Positions 1-7,891 of a stretch of DNA of 64,000 bases are shown piece by piece. Numbering within the stretch: position 1 is the stretch's first letter; each line of letters opens with the position of its first letter. The stretch spans positions 52,013 to 116,012 of the forward strand of contig JADIMU010000016.1 of NCBI GenBank assembly GCA_017694495.1, given 5' to 3'. This stretch comes from Candidatus Aphodenecus pullistercoris. GTDB taxonomy: Bacteria; Spirochaetota; Spirochaetia; Sphaerochaetales; Sphaerochaetaceae. Position numbers and translations under genes: made by a program. Below the pieces are notes generated by a model. The model saw only the letters and a list, made by a program, of their open reading frames with translations, did not search any database and was not told the origin of the DNA.

Positions 1-212
1 TCTTCCTCGACCTTGGACTTGCGACCGGAGTGCCCAACAACAGTACGGATGCGCCCTGGGAGACCTTCGCCTATGCAGAGATCGGACTCAACGCCCACCT
101 TGAGGTCATGGGGGCCCTCCACATCTTCGCCGAAGTCAGCTACGTCTTCAGCAACATAACGAACTACGGCTGCTTCTTCGACTGGAATGTCGGCGCCTAC
201 TTCTCGCTGTGA
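1..212 (+). CDS. C-terminal end of a beta-barrel-like outer-membrane protein (5' truncated by window)
   Basis: The frame is open from base 3 to the stop at 212, so only about the last 70 residues are present. A GTG at 30 lies inside the open frame and is probably not the true start. The residues alternate hydrophobic/aromatic and polar (for example AYAEIGL, HLEVMGALHIFAEVSYVF) and the protein ends in ...GAYFSL, close to the aromatic-terminal strand of outer-membrane barrels. A second small barrel gene lies at 1258-1770, which fits a host with several such proteins. Family and function cannot be assigned from the fragment. It is followed directly by the tRNA-Pro promoter. Confidence 0.5.
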   Translation, partial: FLDLGLATGVPNNSTDAPWETFAYAEIGLNAHLEVMGALHIFAEVSYVFSNITNYGCFFDWNVGAYFSL

Positions 213-218
213 GCTTGG

Positions 219-247
219 TTGACAGACAGGGCCGCTTTGTGGAAAAT
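219..247 (+). promoter_or_regulatory. Promoter of tRNA-Pro
   Basis: A perfect -35 box TTGACA (219-224) is followed after 17 bases by GAAAAT (242-247), a weak -10. The predicted start would fall close to the tRNA 5' end at 261. Confidence 0.5.
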
Positions 248-260
248 TGCACTGTTGTCT

Positions 261-333
261 CGGGTAGTAGCGCAGGGGCTAGCGCACTTGGTTCGGGACC
301 AAGGGGTCGGTGGTTCAAATCCACTCTGCCCGA
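261..333 (+). tRNA. tRNA-Pro (anticodon CGG)
   Basis: It folds into a cloverleaf. The 7-bp acceptor stem (261-267 with 326-332) has one T-G wobble. The anticodon stem CTTGG/CCAAG encloses the loop TTCGGGA, giving anticodon CGG, and the T-arm contains GGTTCAAATCC. The discriminator base is A333 and no CCA is encoded. A promoter lies upstream and an intrinsic terminator directly downstream, so it is a single-gene unit. Confidence 0.93.
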
Positions 334-347
334 AGAGAGACTTGAGG

Positions 348-380
348 AGACCTGCACGACGCGTGCAGGTCTTCTGTTTT
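348..380 (+). terminator. Intrinsic terminator of tRNA-Pro
   Basis: A perfect 10-bp hairpin (AGACCTGCAC, 348-357, with its complement at 363-372) has a 5-base loop and is followed by TCTGTTTT. It ends exactly where the convergent HAD gene stops. Confidence 0.85.
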
Positions 381-1162
381 CACAGCACTCCGAAGTGCTC
401 CAGCGCCCAGGCGACCCCGCCTTCGTCTATGTCCTTCGTGACGAAGCTGGCGGCGTCTTTTGCCTCCTGTCTGCCATTGCCCATCGCGACGGAGGAAGGA
501 CATGCGGCGAGCATGGAGACGTCGTTTCCACCGTCCCCGAAGACGATGCACTGGTCGACCGTCCAGCCATAGTGGGCCATCATGGCGGACACACCCTTGT
601 CCTTGCCGCCAAGCGCGCTGATGCAATCGAAGGCGAAGTCGTTCCAGCGTGTGCCGACACAGCCGGGGAAGAGCGACATGATGCCCTCCTCCCTTCCTTC
701 GCCCGCGTAGAAGATGAGCTGGTAGATCGGCTCTTCAGGATCGATGTCGGCAAGCACGGGAAGCGGCGAGTCGAGGAAGGCCTGGGCCTTCTCCACGGCC
801 CCGTCGTGCATGTTTGCGTACATCCTCTCCTTCTCGACGATGAGCAGCGGCAGAGTCCTGTCGTAGAAGAGACGCTCAACAGACTTCCTCGCCTCGCCCT
901 CAATCGGGAAGGCGGAGATGATCGTCTCTCCGTCCCTGTCGAGCGTGAGCGTGCCGTTCAGCGTCACAAAGCCGTCGAAGAAGCTCCAGTCCTCATCGAG
1001 CACATGCATCTCTCCGTACTGACGCCCCGTGGCGATGAAGAGCATGATACCCTTCCTTCTGAGCTCACGGAGGGCCTGCCAGGTCGATTCAGGGATTCTG
1101 TGCTGGCTGTGCGAGAAGAGTGTGTGGTCGATGTCGAAGAAGACGGCCTTGTAGTCGGTCAT
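380..1162 (-). CDS. HAD superfamily IIB (Cof-type) hydrolase
   Basis: The 260-residue protein has all four HAD motifs: DIDHT near residue 10 (motif I, nucleophile and general acid Asp), the ATGR segment near residue 44 (motif II), GGKDKG near residue 185 (motif III Lys) and GDGGND near residue 209 (motif IV, Mg-binding Asp). The cap sits between motifs II and III, as in class IIB Cof-type phosphatases, and the length is normal for them. These cytosolic enzymes dephosphorylate small molecules such as sugar phosphates or nucleotides, and the substrate cannot be read from sequence. ATG start at 1162. The gene is monocistronic and converges on tRNA-Pro. Confidence 0.88.
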   Translation of the reverse strand: MTDYKAVFFDIDHTLFSHSQHRIPESTWQALRELRRKGIMLFIATGRQYGEMHVLDEDWSFFDGFVTLNGTLTLDRDGETIISAFPIEGEARKSVERLFYDRTLPLLIVEKERMYANMHDGAVEKAQAFLDSPLPVLADIDPEEPIYQLIFYAGEGREEGIMSLFPGCVGTRWNDFAFDCISALGGKDKGVSAMMAHYGWTVDQCIVFGDGGNDVSMLAACPSSVAMGNGRQEAKDAASFVTKDIDEGGVAWALEHFGVL

Positions 1163-1211
1163 GGATGAAAGGATAGCGGCACAAACGGCCTCGATTCAAG
1201 CACAGGGCATC

Positions 1212-1235
1212 AAAAAAGGCAGCCCGAAGGCTGCC
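1212..1235 (-). terminator. Intrinsic terminator of the barrel gene
   Basis: On the minus strand GGCAGCC-TTCG-GGCTGCC forms a 7-bp stem closed by a UUCG tetraloop and followed by six T. It lies 22 bp beyond the stop codon at 1258. Confidence 0.9.
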
Positions 1236-1257
1236 CGAAAGCTCATATGATGATGCC

Positions 1258-1770
1258 TCAGAAGTTCCAGAGGGCTCCAAGGTAGGCGCTCATCTCGAAG
1301 CTCACGTCAGGGTTGTTCGCCTTCAGGACCGTGAAGCCAGGAGCAAGGCGGAAGTAGACAGTGATGGGCACATCCGGGTCGAGCTGGTCGAAGTTGTACT
1401 CGATTCCTACGGGGAAGAGCACGGAGAGGTTGACCGTCGTTTTCTCACCGAAGAAGAACGAGGAGCTGACACCGGCACCGACAGTGAGGGGGAACTCGAG
1501 GGCGCGTCCGCCGTCGATCGTGTAGAAGTTCCAGCTGAAGGCTGCATCACCACCAAGGCCGAGGCCACTGCTGTTCAGGCTGAAGGCAGCAAGACCGACG
1601 TTGGCCAGGACGTCGAAGTCGCCGAAGCCGAAGCGCATGCCGACACCTGTGTTGTTTCCGAGGTTGAGGCCGATGCCGAAACTGTTGTCATCAGAGACTC
1701 CGCCGATGGCGAAGGCTGGGGTCACGAGCATGGCGAAGATGAGCGCGACAAGTGCGATTTTCTTTTTCAT
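1258..1770 (-). CDS. Small outer-membrane beta-barrel protein
   Basis: The start is ATG at 1770: it begins a classic Sec signal peptide (MKKKIALVALIFAMLVTPAFA) and has a GGAGG-type ribosome site just upstream, whereas the longer open frame (to 1836) adds a non-signal leader. The mature part is about 150 residues of alternating glycine/hydrophobic/polar strands (FGIGLNLG, VGMRFGFG, LTVGAGVSSSFFFG) and ends ...GALWNF with a C-terminal Phe, the usual signature for outer-membrane barrel insertion. The length suits an 8-strand barrel. Specific function is unknown. The gene is transcribed alone, from a promoter region shared with divergent rlmN, and ends in a strong terminator. Confidence 0.75.
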   Translation of the reverse strand: MKKKIALVALIFAMLVTPAFAIGGVSDDNSFGIGLNLGNNTGVGMRFGFGDFDVLANVGLAAFSLNSSGLGLGGDAAFSWNFYTIDGGRALEFPLTVGAGVSSSFFFGEKTTVNLSVLFPVGIEYNFDQLDPDVPITVYFRLAPGFTVLKANNPDVSFEMSAYLGALWNF

Positions 1771-1803
1771 GAATAAAGTCCTCCGTAAGGGTTTGTAAGT
1801 CAC

Positions 1804-1809
1804 AATATA
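1804..1809 (-). promoter_or_regulatory. Probable -10 box for the barrel gene
   Basis: TATATT on the minus strand, 34 bases before the ATG at 1770. No convincing -35 is visible, so this is a weak call. Confidence 0.3.
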
Positions 1810-1900
1810 GCTCAGTTTTCGAGAATGTGCACCCAATTGTCAGACAAATTTCACAAATCTGTTCGTCAGTGGCCTACTACCACCTTCCACTCACCCTTGC

Positions 1901-1906
1901 TATACT
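1901..1906 (+). promoter_or_regulatory. Extended -10 promoter of rlmN
   Basis: TGCTATACT is an extended -10 element (TGN before TATACT) placed 23 bases before the rlmN ATG. AAGGAG lies between the two as ribosome binding site. The -35 region is poor, as is typical for extended -10 promoters. Confidence 0.5.
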
Positions 1907-1928
1907 CCTTTGAAACAAGGAGTCGACA

Positions 1929-2951
1929 ATGCCCAGCCTCTACGCACTCAGCGAGGATGAGATCCTCAGCACACTCTCCCTTACGAAGGTCTACCAGGCC
2001 AGACAGGTCATTTCCTGGATGATGAAGGGAGTGACCGACTGGGACGACATGAGCGACCTGCCGCTGAAGGACCGCCAGCGTCTGAAGGAGGCGGGAACTG
2101 CAATCATCTCATCCTCAATCGTGGACAGACAGGACGACAGGAGCGCGGTCAAGCTCCTCATCGAGCTGGAGGACGGCGCGCTTGTGGAGTGCGTCATGCT
2201 CTCCGACAGGACGGGACGCAAGACGGCATGCCTGTCCAGCCAGGTCGGCTGCGCCATGGGCTGCTCCTTCTGCAAGACGGGTACGATGGGCCTTGTGAGG
2301 AACCTGAAGGACTATGAGATCGTCGAACAGCTGGTCCATCTCAGGACACTCGACCCGACGATAGGACACATCGTCTTCATGGGCATGGGCGAGCCTCTGA
2401 ACAACCTGGGCGCCCTCATGGCGGCCATCAGCGTCTTCCATGACCCCAAACGCTTCAACATCTCGCACAGGAGGATGATGGTCTCCACATGCGGTGTCGT
2501 GCCCGGCATCAGGAGCCTTGCCGAGCTCAAGCTCGGCGTGCGCCTGGCAGTCTCGCTCGTCAGCGCCGACGACGAGACGAGGAGCCGGATCATGCGCGTC
2601 AACAGGACCTGGCCGCTGAGCGAGCTCAAGAAGGCCCTCCTCAGCTTCCAGCACAACTGCGACAAGCGCATCACGCTGGAATATTGCATGCTCGGCGGCG
2701 TAAACACCTCAGCTTCCAGCGCGAAGGACCTCGCCTCCTTCGCCGCAGGCCTCCAGGTCGTCGTCAACCTCATCCCATGGAACCCGATTGAAGGCCTGGA
2801 CTACCACAGCCCCACAAGCGAGGAGATCAGGAAGTTCACCAACGACCTGGACCGGTTGCACGTCAACTACACGCTGCGCATGCCCAAGGGCCGTGGAATA
2901 AGCGGAGCATGCGGCCAGCTGGCCACATCCTCACGGAGGCCCAAGGGCTAA
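1929..2951 (+). CDS. rlmN: Dual-specificity rRNA/tRNA adenine-C2 methyltransferase RlmN
   Basis: RlmN methylates C2 of A2503 in 23S rRNA (and A37 of some tRNAs) by radical SAM chemistry with a methyl-cysteine intermediate. The 340-residue protein has the CX3CX2C cluster motif (CAMGCSFC, near residue 109), the GMGEPLNN SAM-binding motif near residue 155, and the C-terminal SGACGQL carrying the second conserved Cys that is methylated. Length is typical of the family. ATG start with AAGGAG upstream. The stop overlaps the convergent cutC stop by 4 bp, so the two transcripts collide tail to tail without an intervening terminator. Confidence 0.95.
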   Translation: MPSLYALSEDEILSTLSLTKVYQARQVISWMMKGVTDWDDMSDLPLKDRQRLKEAGTAIISSSIVDRQDDRSAVKLLIELEDGALVECVMLSDRTGRKTACLSSQVGCAMGCSFCKTGTMGLVRNLKDYEIVEQLVHLRTLDPTIGHIVFMGMGEPLNNLGALMAAISVFHDPKRFNISHRRMMVSTCGVVPGIRSLAELKLGVRLAVSLVSADDETRSRIMRVNRTWPLSELKKALLSFQHNCDKRITLEYCMLGGVNTSASSAKDLASFAAGLQVVVNLIPWNPIEGLDYHSPTSEEIRKFTNDLDRLHVNYTLRMPKGRGISGACGQLATSSRRPKG

Positions 2952-3688
2952 CGTCTGAGCGTGATGGTCCCCACACGCTGAGCCGAAGTCATCGGAATGG
3001 AGAACTCGCTCTGCCTCAGCAGGCCACCCATGTAAATGTGCTGAGGATGGTATTCCATTACGCTGGGTTTCTCGCAGTTGAGCATGAGGTGGTATTCCTT
3101 TGCCCCGATGTATGACGACAGGCGGTTGAAGTTGCGCTCCGTAAGGCCGCATCCAGGCATGACGACGATCCTGTCGCCGGCCTTCTCCACCAGGTGGCGC
3201 AGCATCTCGGCCCCCTCGCATACGGACTCTTCGCCCCCGCTCGTGAGCACACGGTCGACACCGAGCGCAATGAGGTCCTCAAGCGCCTCGTCCAGGTCCC
3301 TCGTCATGTCGAAGGCCCTGTGGAAGGTCACCTCGAGCGGCCTTGCGAGCTCGATCAGCTGACGGCTGCGCTCTTTGTCCACACGACCATCCGGCGTCAG
3401 TATGCCGAAGACGATGGCGTTGACGCCCTCCGCCCTGAAGGCCTTCACCTCCTCCTTCATGACCTCGAACTCGGCCTCGGAATAGCAGAAGTCGCCACCA
3501 CGGGGACGGACCATCGCATTGATTGGTATGTGTGAGAGCCTCAGCGCCGTCCTCACCGTCCCGATCGAGGGGCTGAGTCCACCTTCGAAGAGGTCGCTGC
3601 ACAGCTCCACGCGGTCGGCGCCGCCCTCCTCGGCGGCCAGGACGGAGTCCACACCCTCAAGACAGATCTCGATCCTCACATCATCCAT
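2948..3688 (-). CDS. cutC: CutC family protein (copper homeostasis)
   Basis: The 246-residue TIM-barrel protein carries the CutC hallmarks: EICLEG at the N-terminus, GGADRVELC near residue 24, the GGLSPS stretch, MVRPRGGDFCY near residue 60, FHRAFD near residue 121, and GVDRVLTSGG near residue 143. The family is linked to copper handling in bacteria, but its biochemistry is not settled. It is the last gene of a leftward string and sits 3 bp after the RNA methyltransferase gene, so it is almost certainly co-transcribed. Its stop codon overlaps that of rlmN. Confidence 0.9.
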   Translation of the reverse strand: MDDVRIEICLEGVDSVLAAEEGGADRVELCSDLFEGGLSPSIGTVRTALRLSHIPINAMVRPRGGDFCYSEAEFEVMKEEVKAFRAEGVNAIVFGILTPDGRVDKERSRQLIELARPLEVTFHRAFDMTRDLDEALEDLIALGVDRVLTSGGEESVCEGAEMLRHLVEKAGDRIVVMPGCGLTERNFNRLSSYIGAKEYHLMLNCEKPSVMEYHPQHIYMGGLLRQSEFSIPMTSAQRVGTITLRR

Positions 3689-3691
3689 TCC

Positions 3692-4828
3692 TCACCTCCT
3701 GTCGAGTACGACGACAGTCTCCTCGTGTCCGCTGCCAGGATAGAAGTCCAGGACGCGGACGGAAGAGATCGTATATTTGCCCATGAAGGCCTTCAGGTCC
3801 CAGGCCAGGCTCTGGCTGTTGCATGAGACATAGACGACGCGCCCGGCAGACCAGGACGCGATCAGGGTGGCCGCATCGCCAAGCCCAGTACGTGGCGGGT
3901 CCACTATGACAGTATCGACCCCGCCCCGGTCCTTGCGCGCCCAGAGGCTGACGTCGTCCGTGAAGAAGCGGGCCGAAGGCGCGTTCTTGCGTGCCAGGGC
4001 AAGGCAGGCCCTGTCCCGTTCGACGGCGACGACCTCATAGGCACCGCCCTCGAGTACAGTCGAGAAGGTTCCCACTCCACTGTAGAGGTCCATGACGCGC
4101 CGCGGGACCACACTGTCCTCCACGATGGAGAAGAGACGAGGCAGCAGGCGCAGGTTCGACTGGAAGAAGACGGAAGCCGTCAGGTGGAAGGCCCTGCCAC
4201 CAACTGTGACGACGCCCTCCTCGTCGCCGATGAGCACGCCGTCGTCAGCATCGAAGAGCTCGAGCTCGACGAATCCCGTCTTCCTGTTGACGCCCTTGGA
4301 GAAGAGCTGGCTCTGGAAGCGCCTGAAGAGCTCCTTCGGCTGGGCAAGAAGTCCGTTCAGCCTCTCCGTCAGCAAGGGGCAATGGTCTATCGCGACGAGC
4401 TCGTTGCTGCGCTTGGAGAGGAAGCCGAGCTTCCTGTCCTTCAGCGAGACGTGGATGCGGCAGCGGCTGCGGTAGCCCTCGCCCTCAGCCCAGATGGGCT
4501 CTTGGATCACAGGGGAAAGGTCACAGCCAGTCCTCGACTCGATGTTCTCCCTCACGATGGCGCTCTTCAGCCTCGCCGAGGCCTCGGGACCGACGTAGTC
4601 GAAGCCGCAGCCTCCGCACACTGAGCTGTACGGGCAGCTCGGCGTGATGCGCACATCGCTTGAAGTCAGCCTGACGAGGTCCTTCGCAGCCAATCTTCCC
4701 TTGTGTGGAATGGCCGTGGAGAACTCTGCCTCCTCGCCCGGCAGGAGGCCGGGCAGGAGAAGGAGCTTGCCATCGTAATGTGCGAAGCCGACGGCTCCGG
4801 TCAAAAGTCCTTCACATCTTGTCCGCAA
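3692..4828 (-). CDS. Class I SAM-dependent RNA m5U methyltransferase (RlmC/RlmD/TrmA family)
   Basis: The protein should methylate C5 of a uridine in rRNA or tRNA. It has an N-terminal TRAM-like segment; the Cys set CPYSSVCGGCG near residue 64 plus a later Cys that bind a 4Fe-4S cluster in RlmD-type enzymes; a SAM-binding fold (DLYSGVGTFS); the DPPRTGL motif near residue 287; and VSCN near residue 308, whose Cys is the catalytic nucleophile. Target base (U747 or U1939 type) cannot be decided. The start used is TTG at 4828, overlapping the end of the peptidase gene by 17 bp, consistent with translational coupling. 378 residues is slightly short but complete. Confidence 0.87.
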   Translation of the reverse strand: MRTRCEGLLTGAVGFAHYDGKLLLLPGLLPGEEAEFSTAIPHKGRLAAKDLVRLTSSDVRITPSCPYSSVCGGCGFDYVGPEASARLKSAIVRENIESRTGCDLSPVIQEPIWAEGEGYRSRCRIHVSLKDRKLGFLSKRSNELVAIDHCPLLTERLNGLLAQPKELFRRFQSQLFSKGVNRKTGFVELELFDADDGVLIGDEEGVVTVGGRAFHLTASVFFQSNLRLLPRLFSIVEDSVVPRRVMDLYSGVGTFSTVLEGGAYEVVAVERDRACLALARKNAPSARFFTDDVSLWARKDRGGVDTVIVDPPRTGLGDAATLIASWSAGRVVYVSCNSQSLAWDLKAFMGKYTISSVRVLDFYPGSGHEETVVVLDRR

Positions 4829-6539
4829 AGCGCTTCATCCTCTCGACGTAGGAAGCTATGACGTCGATGCCTTCCTGCCAGAAGGCTCCACTCGTGATGT
4901 CGCAACCGGCTGAGGCGGCGACATCCTCTGCGCTGTACTGCCCTGTCATGGAAAGGAGGGTGCGGTACTTCTGGGCGAAGTCGCCGTCCCTGCCCGCCCG
5001 GGCGAAGAGGCCCAGCGCGAAGAGCTGTCCGAAGGCGTAAGGATAGTTGTAGAAGCTGAAGTCCGCCGAATAGTAGTGGCCCTTCACTGCCCACATGTAC
5101 TCGTGCTTGTCGGCCACCGCGTCTCCATAGCTCTCCTCCTGGGCCTGGGCCATCATGCGGCACATGTCGTCCGCAGTCGCCTCGCCCTCCTTCCTCGCCT
5201 CGAAGAGGGCCGACTCGAAGAGGAAGCGGGAGAGGATGTCGGTGCACACCTGTGCCGCATCCGAGACGAAGCTCTCGATGAGGGGGATCGCCTCGGCCTC
5301 GCTCGATGTGGAGAGCACCTTCTGGAAGAGGATCTGCTCGGCGAAGATGCTCGCCGTCTCCGCAAGGGGCATCGGGTAGGACGACAGCAGCGCCGGACGG
5401 CTCATGACGACCGAGTCGTGGTAGGCGTGGCCCAGCTCATGGGCGAGCGTCGAGACGGATGAGTAGTCGAAGGAGAAGTTCGTGAACACTCTGCTCTGTC
5501 CCACCAGGGGGAAGGCCGTGTCGTAGGCGCCGCCGACCTTGCCCTTGTGGGGCGCCGCGTCGATCCAGTTCTCGTCGAAGGCCTTGCGTGCGAATTCGCC
5601 CATCTGGGAAGAGAAGGACGAGTAGCTGTCGACGATCAGGGCGCGGGCGTCTGCGAAGGAGTATTCCCTGTGCGAGGCACCAGGCACGCTCACTGGAGCG
5701 AAGATGTCGTACCAGGCCAGCTGGTCCAGACCGAGAAGGCGGGCCTTGATGCGGAAGTAGTCACGGAACATCGGCTGGGCCGACTTGAGGGTGGCCACCA
5801 GTGCCTCAAGAGTCTTCATCGAGACGCGTGAGATGAAGGCGCTGTGCTCGAGTGGGCTCTTCCAGCCCTGGCGCGACTCGATCGTGAGCACACTGCCCTT
5901 GATGCCGTTCAAGGCGGCGGCAAGCGGTCCCCTCGCCTGGGCCAGAATCTTCTTCTCGCGCTCGTAGGACGATTTCCTCAGCGCCCTGTCCGGGCTGTAG
6001 GCGTCGCTCCTGAGCTCGGTGAGCGTGCGTCCATCGTCTGCAAGCGAGCTCGTGATCGTGTCGAAGAGGCGGCTGAAGGCCGACGAGCCGCTGCGGGCCA
6101 GGTCGGCGGCGAGGGTCTCCTCCTTCAGGCTCATCCTGTGCCTTGCGTCCTCAGCCATGTGGTGGAGGACGTAGGAATAGTCGGAAAGCTCAGGTACGTC
6201 GATCTCGGCTTCCCGGGCGCCGAGCGCCTGGACGAAGAGGTTCTCCACTTCGCTCAGCGCGACGCTCTTTGCCTCGACGTCGGTCACGGCCTTGAGGTAG
6301 GCGGCGTTGCCCGTGTCCGTCGACAGCAGGGCGCTCGTGTAGGCGCCCAGCGTCTCATAGGTGGCACAAAGGCGGTTGTAGATGTCGACGATGTCCTTCA
6401 GTGGAAGACCAGAGTCGATCGCGGCCTTCATCGAGCCGCACAATGCGTCGACGGATGAGAGCGTCTGTCTGAAGTCCTCGCCGTCGATGCCGGAGAAGAT
6501 GGGACTAAGGTCCCATGCCGGTAATGTCCTGTCAGTCAT
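4812..6539 (-). CDS. pepF: M3 family oligoendopeptidase (PepF-like)
   Basis: This cytosolic zinc metallopeptidase hydrolyses oligopeptides. The 575-residue protein (from ATG 6539) has the HELGH zinc motif within THELGHAYHD in the C-terminal half, a downstream Glu-rich helix (LAETASIFAE) supplying the third ligand, and a helical N-terminal half as in PepF. The start was moved to 6539 because MTDRTLPAWDLSPIF matches the family start. An open upstream extension (to 6557) would add six unlikely residues. There is no ribosome site, but a -10 like box ends about 5 bases before the ATG, suggesting a leaderless transcript in addition to readthrough from the ABC operon. Confidence 0.92.
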   Translation of the reverse strand: MTDRTLPAWDLSPIFSGIDGEDFRQTLSSVDALCGSMKAAIDSGLPLKDIVDIYNRLCATYETLGAYTSALLSTDTGNAAYLKAVTDVEAKSVALSEVENLFVQALGAREAEIDVPELSDYSYVLHHMAEDARHRMSLKEETLAADLARSGSSAFSRLFDTITSSLADDGRTLTELRSDAYSPDRALRKSSYEREKKILAQARGPLAAALNGIKGSVLTIESRQGWKSPLEHSAFISRVSMKTLEALVATLKSAQPMFRDYFRIKARLLGLDQLAWYDIFAPVSVPGASHREYSFADARALIVDSYSSFSSQMGEFARKAFDENWIDAAPHKGKVGGAYDTAFPLVGQSRVFTNFSFDYSSVSTLAHELGHAYHDSVVMSRPALLSSYPMPLAETASIFAEQILFQKVLSTSSEAEAIPLIESFVSDAAQVCTDILSRFLFESALFEARKEGEATADDMCRMMAQAQEESYGDAVADKHEYMWAVKGHYYSADFSFYNYPYAFGQLFALGLFARAGRDGDFAQKYRTLLSMTGQYSAEDVAASAGCDITSGAFWQEGIDVIASYVERMKRFADKM

Positions 6540-6543
6540 GCGC

Positions 6544-6549
6544 TGATGA
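6544..6549 (-). promoter_or_regulatory. Extended -10 element directly before pepF (leaderless start)
   Basis: TGCTATCAT on the minus strand is followed by six bases and then the pepF ATG, so a transcript would begin at or next to the start codon. The same TGCTATCAT sequence precedes purN at 63741-63749. Confidence 0.45.
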
Positions 6550-6557
6550 TAGCACAA

Positions 6558-7121
6558 CTAGAGGGCGATTGCATTCTCCACAGGCAGGAAGGGCTCCGCC
6601 TCATCCTCGTGGTCGACGAGGATCAGCGTCCTGCCCCTCCTGTGGCGCTCGATGAAAGAGGCCGCCTGGGCGCGGGTCGCACTGTCGAGGCCAGTGAAGG
6701 GCTCGTCCAGATAGAGCACCTCTCCATCAGAAAGGAGGGCACGGCACAACGCGACGCGGCGCCTCATGCCGCCGGAATAATCCCCTACGGCCTTGGCGGG
6801 ATCGTCCAGGCCGAGCTCTTTCAGGGCCTTGACGACCACGGCCTTCTCCACTGTCCGGCCCACAGCCAGAGTGATGTTCGTCAAAGCGCTCATAAAGTCC
6901 ACAAGGCGGTCCTCCTGGAAGACCCAGGCCGAGCTGTGGCCGGCGAAGTCGCCGATCGACCCCGCCTCGTTCTCCTCGAGGCCTGACATCAGGCGCATCA
7001 GCGTCGTCTTGCCGCGGCCAGAGGGGCCGGCGATTCGGTTGACCGCCCCGTTGAGGACTTCGACCTCCAGGTCCTCGAAGAGGAGGAGGTCTCCATAATG
7101 TTTGGTGAAGACGCCCCTCAT
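6558..7121 (-). CDS. ABC importer ATP-binding protein (NitT/TauT type)
   Basis: The nucleotide-binding subunit of the importer encoded with the next two genes. Visible are Walker A (GPSGRGKTT near residue 33), Q-loop (VFQEDR near residue 66), the signature YSGGMRRRV near residue 115, Walker B (VLYLDEPF near residue 136) and the H-loop VDHEDE near residue 167. At 187 residues it is short for the family (usually 200-260), lacking a C-terminal extension, but all catalytic motifs are present. It overlaps the permease gene by 4 bp (ATGA-type). The substrate may be nitrate, sulfonate, a pyrimidine precursor or another small molecule. Confidence 0.9.
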   Translation of the reverse strand: MRGVFTKHYGDLLLFEDLEVEVLNGAVNRIAGPSGRGKTTLMRLMSGLEENEAGSIGDFAGHSSAWVFQEDRLVDFMSALTNITLAVGRTVEKAVVVKALKELGLDDPAKAVGDYSGGMRRRVALCRALLSDGEVLYLDEPFTGLDSATRAQAASFIERHRRGRTLILVDHEDEAEPFLPVENAIAL

Positions 7122-7891
7122 ACGACCTCCAGACGGCGGCCGACGGAGCGGATCAGGAGCTTCATCAGCTGTTCGAAGAGGACGGAGAGGATGACGATCA
7201 GCAGCGTGTAGGCGAAGACATCGGCCGTCGCGAAGAAGACCTTGGCGTCGTAGAGCCTCTCGCCAAGGCTTCCGTCGGGGATGCCTATGACCTCGGCCGC
7301 GATGCCGCTCTTCCAGGCGAGGCCCAGGGCGAGCGTGGACGAGGATAGGAAGTAGGGATAGACCTGGGGGAGATACACCAGGCGCAGCCGCCTCCAGCGT
7401 GTGAGGCGGAAGGCGGAGGCCATCTCGAGCATGTTCCGGTCCGTGGAGTCGATTGCGGAGAGGATGTTCGTGTAGAGGACAGGGAAGACCATCATGAAGC
7501 TAATGATCACGGAAAGGTTCCTCGAGGACACCCAGATCAGCACGACGATGACGATCGAGGCGACCGGGATGACCTTGAAGGCCTGGACCACGGGCTCGAC
7601 GATGGTCCTGACCCAGCTGTGGCCGCTTGCCAGCGCGGCCAGGATCGTGGCGCTCGCCAGGGCCAGGAGGAAACCGCCGGCAATGCGCAGCGTCGAGAAG
7701 GCGCCTGCTGCCCACAGCTTCCCCTGCCCCAGCAGCTCGATGAGTCTGACGACGACCTCGACAGGGGACACGATGAGTATCCTCTGCGAGACGACCACTG
7801 CCGCGATGTGCCAGACGAGGAGCCAGAAGAGGATGGAAAGGGCCTTGGCGAGCTTGCGGTTAATAGTAGAAGTCCTCCGCGGGTAGAGCAC
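7118..7891 (-). CDS. ABC importer permease (NitT/TauT/SsuC type)
   Basis: The inner-membrane subunit has about six hydrophobic segments, beginning with LSILFWLLVWHIAAVVV and ending with FAYTLLIVILSVLF. The EAA loop reads EMASAFRLTRWRRLRLVYLP (near residue 157), the coupling helix contacting the ATPase. A GTG at 7891 is used as start, overlapping the binding-protein gene by 32 bp. An internal start is possible because the first 12 residues are not conserved-looking. Together with its neighbours it forms a complete importer. Confidence 0.88.
   Translation of the reverse strand: MLYPRRTSTINRKLAKALSILFWLLVWHIAAVVVSQRILIVSPVEVVVRLIELLGQGKLWAAGAFSTLRIAGGFLLALASATILAALASGHSWVRTIVEPVVQAFKVIPVASIVIVVLIWVSSRNLSVIISFMMVFPVLYTNILSAIDSTDRNMLEMASAFRLTRWRRLRLVYLPQVYPYFLSSSTLALGLAWKSGIAAEVIGIPDGSLGERLYDAKVFFATADVFAYTLLIVILSVLFEQLMKLLIRSVGRRLEVV

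Noticed and set aside
209..1168. Long open frame (319 codons) on the plus strand across tRNA-Pro and the HAD gene
   Set aside because: It is antisense to a clear HAD hydrolase, runs through a tRNA and terminator, and has no protein-like motif. High GC explains the open frame.
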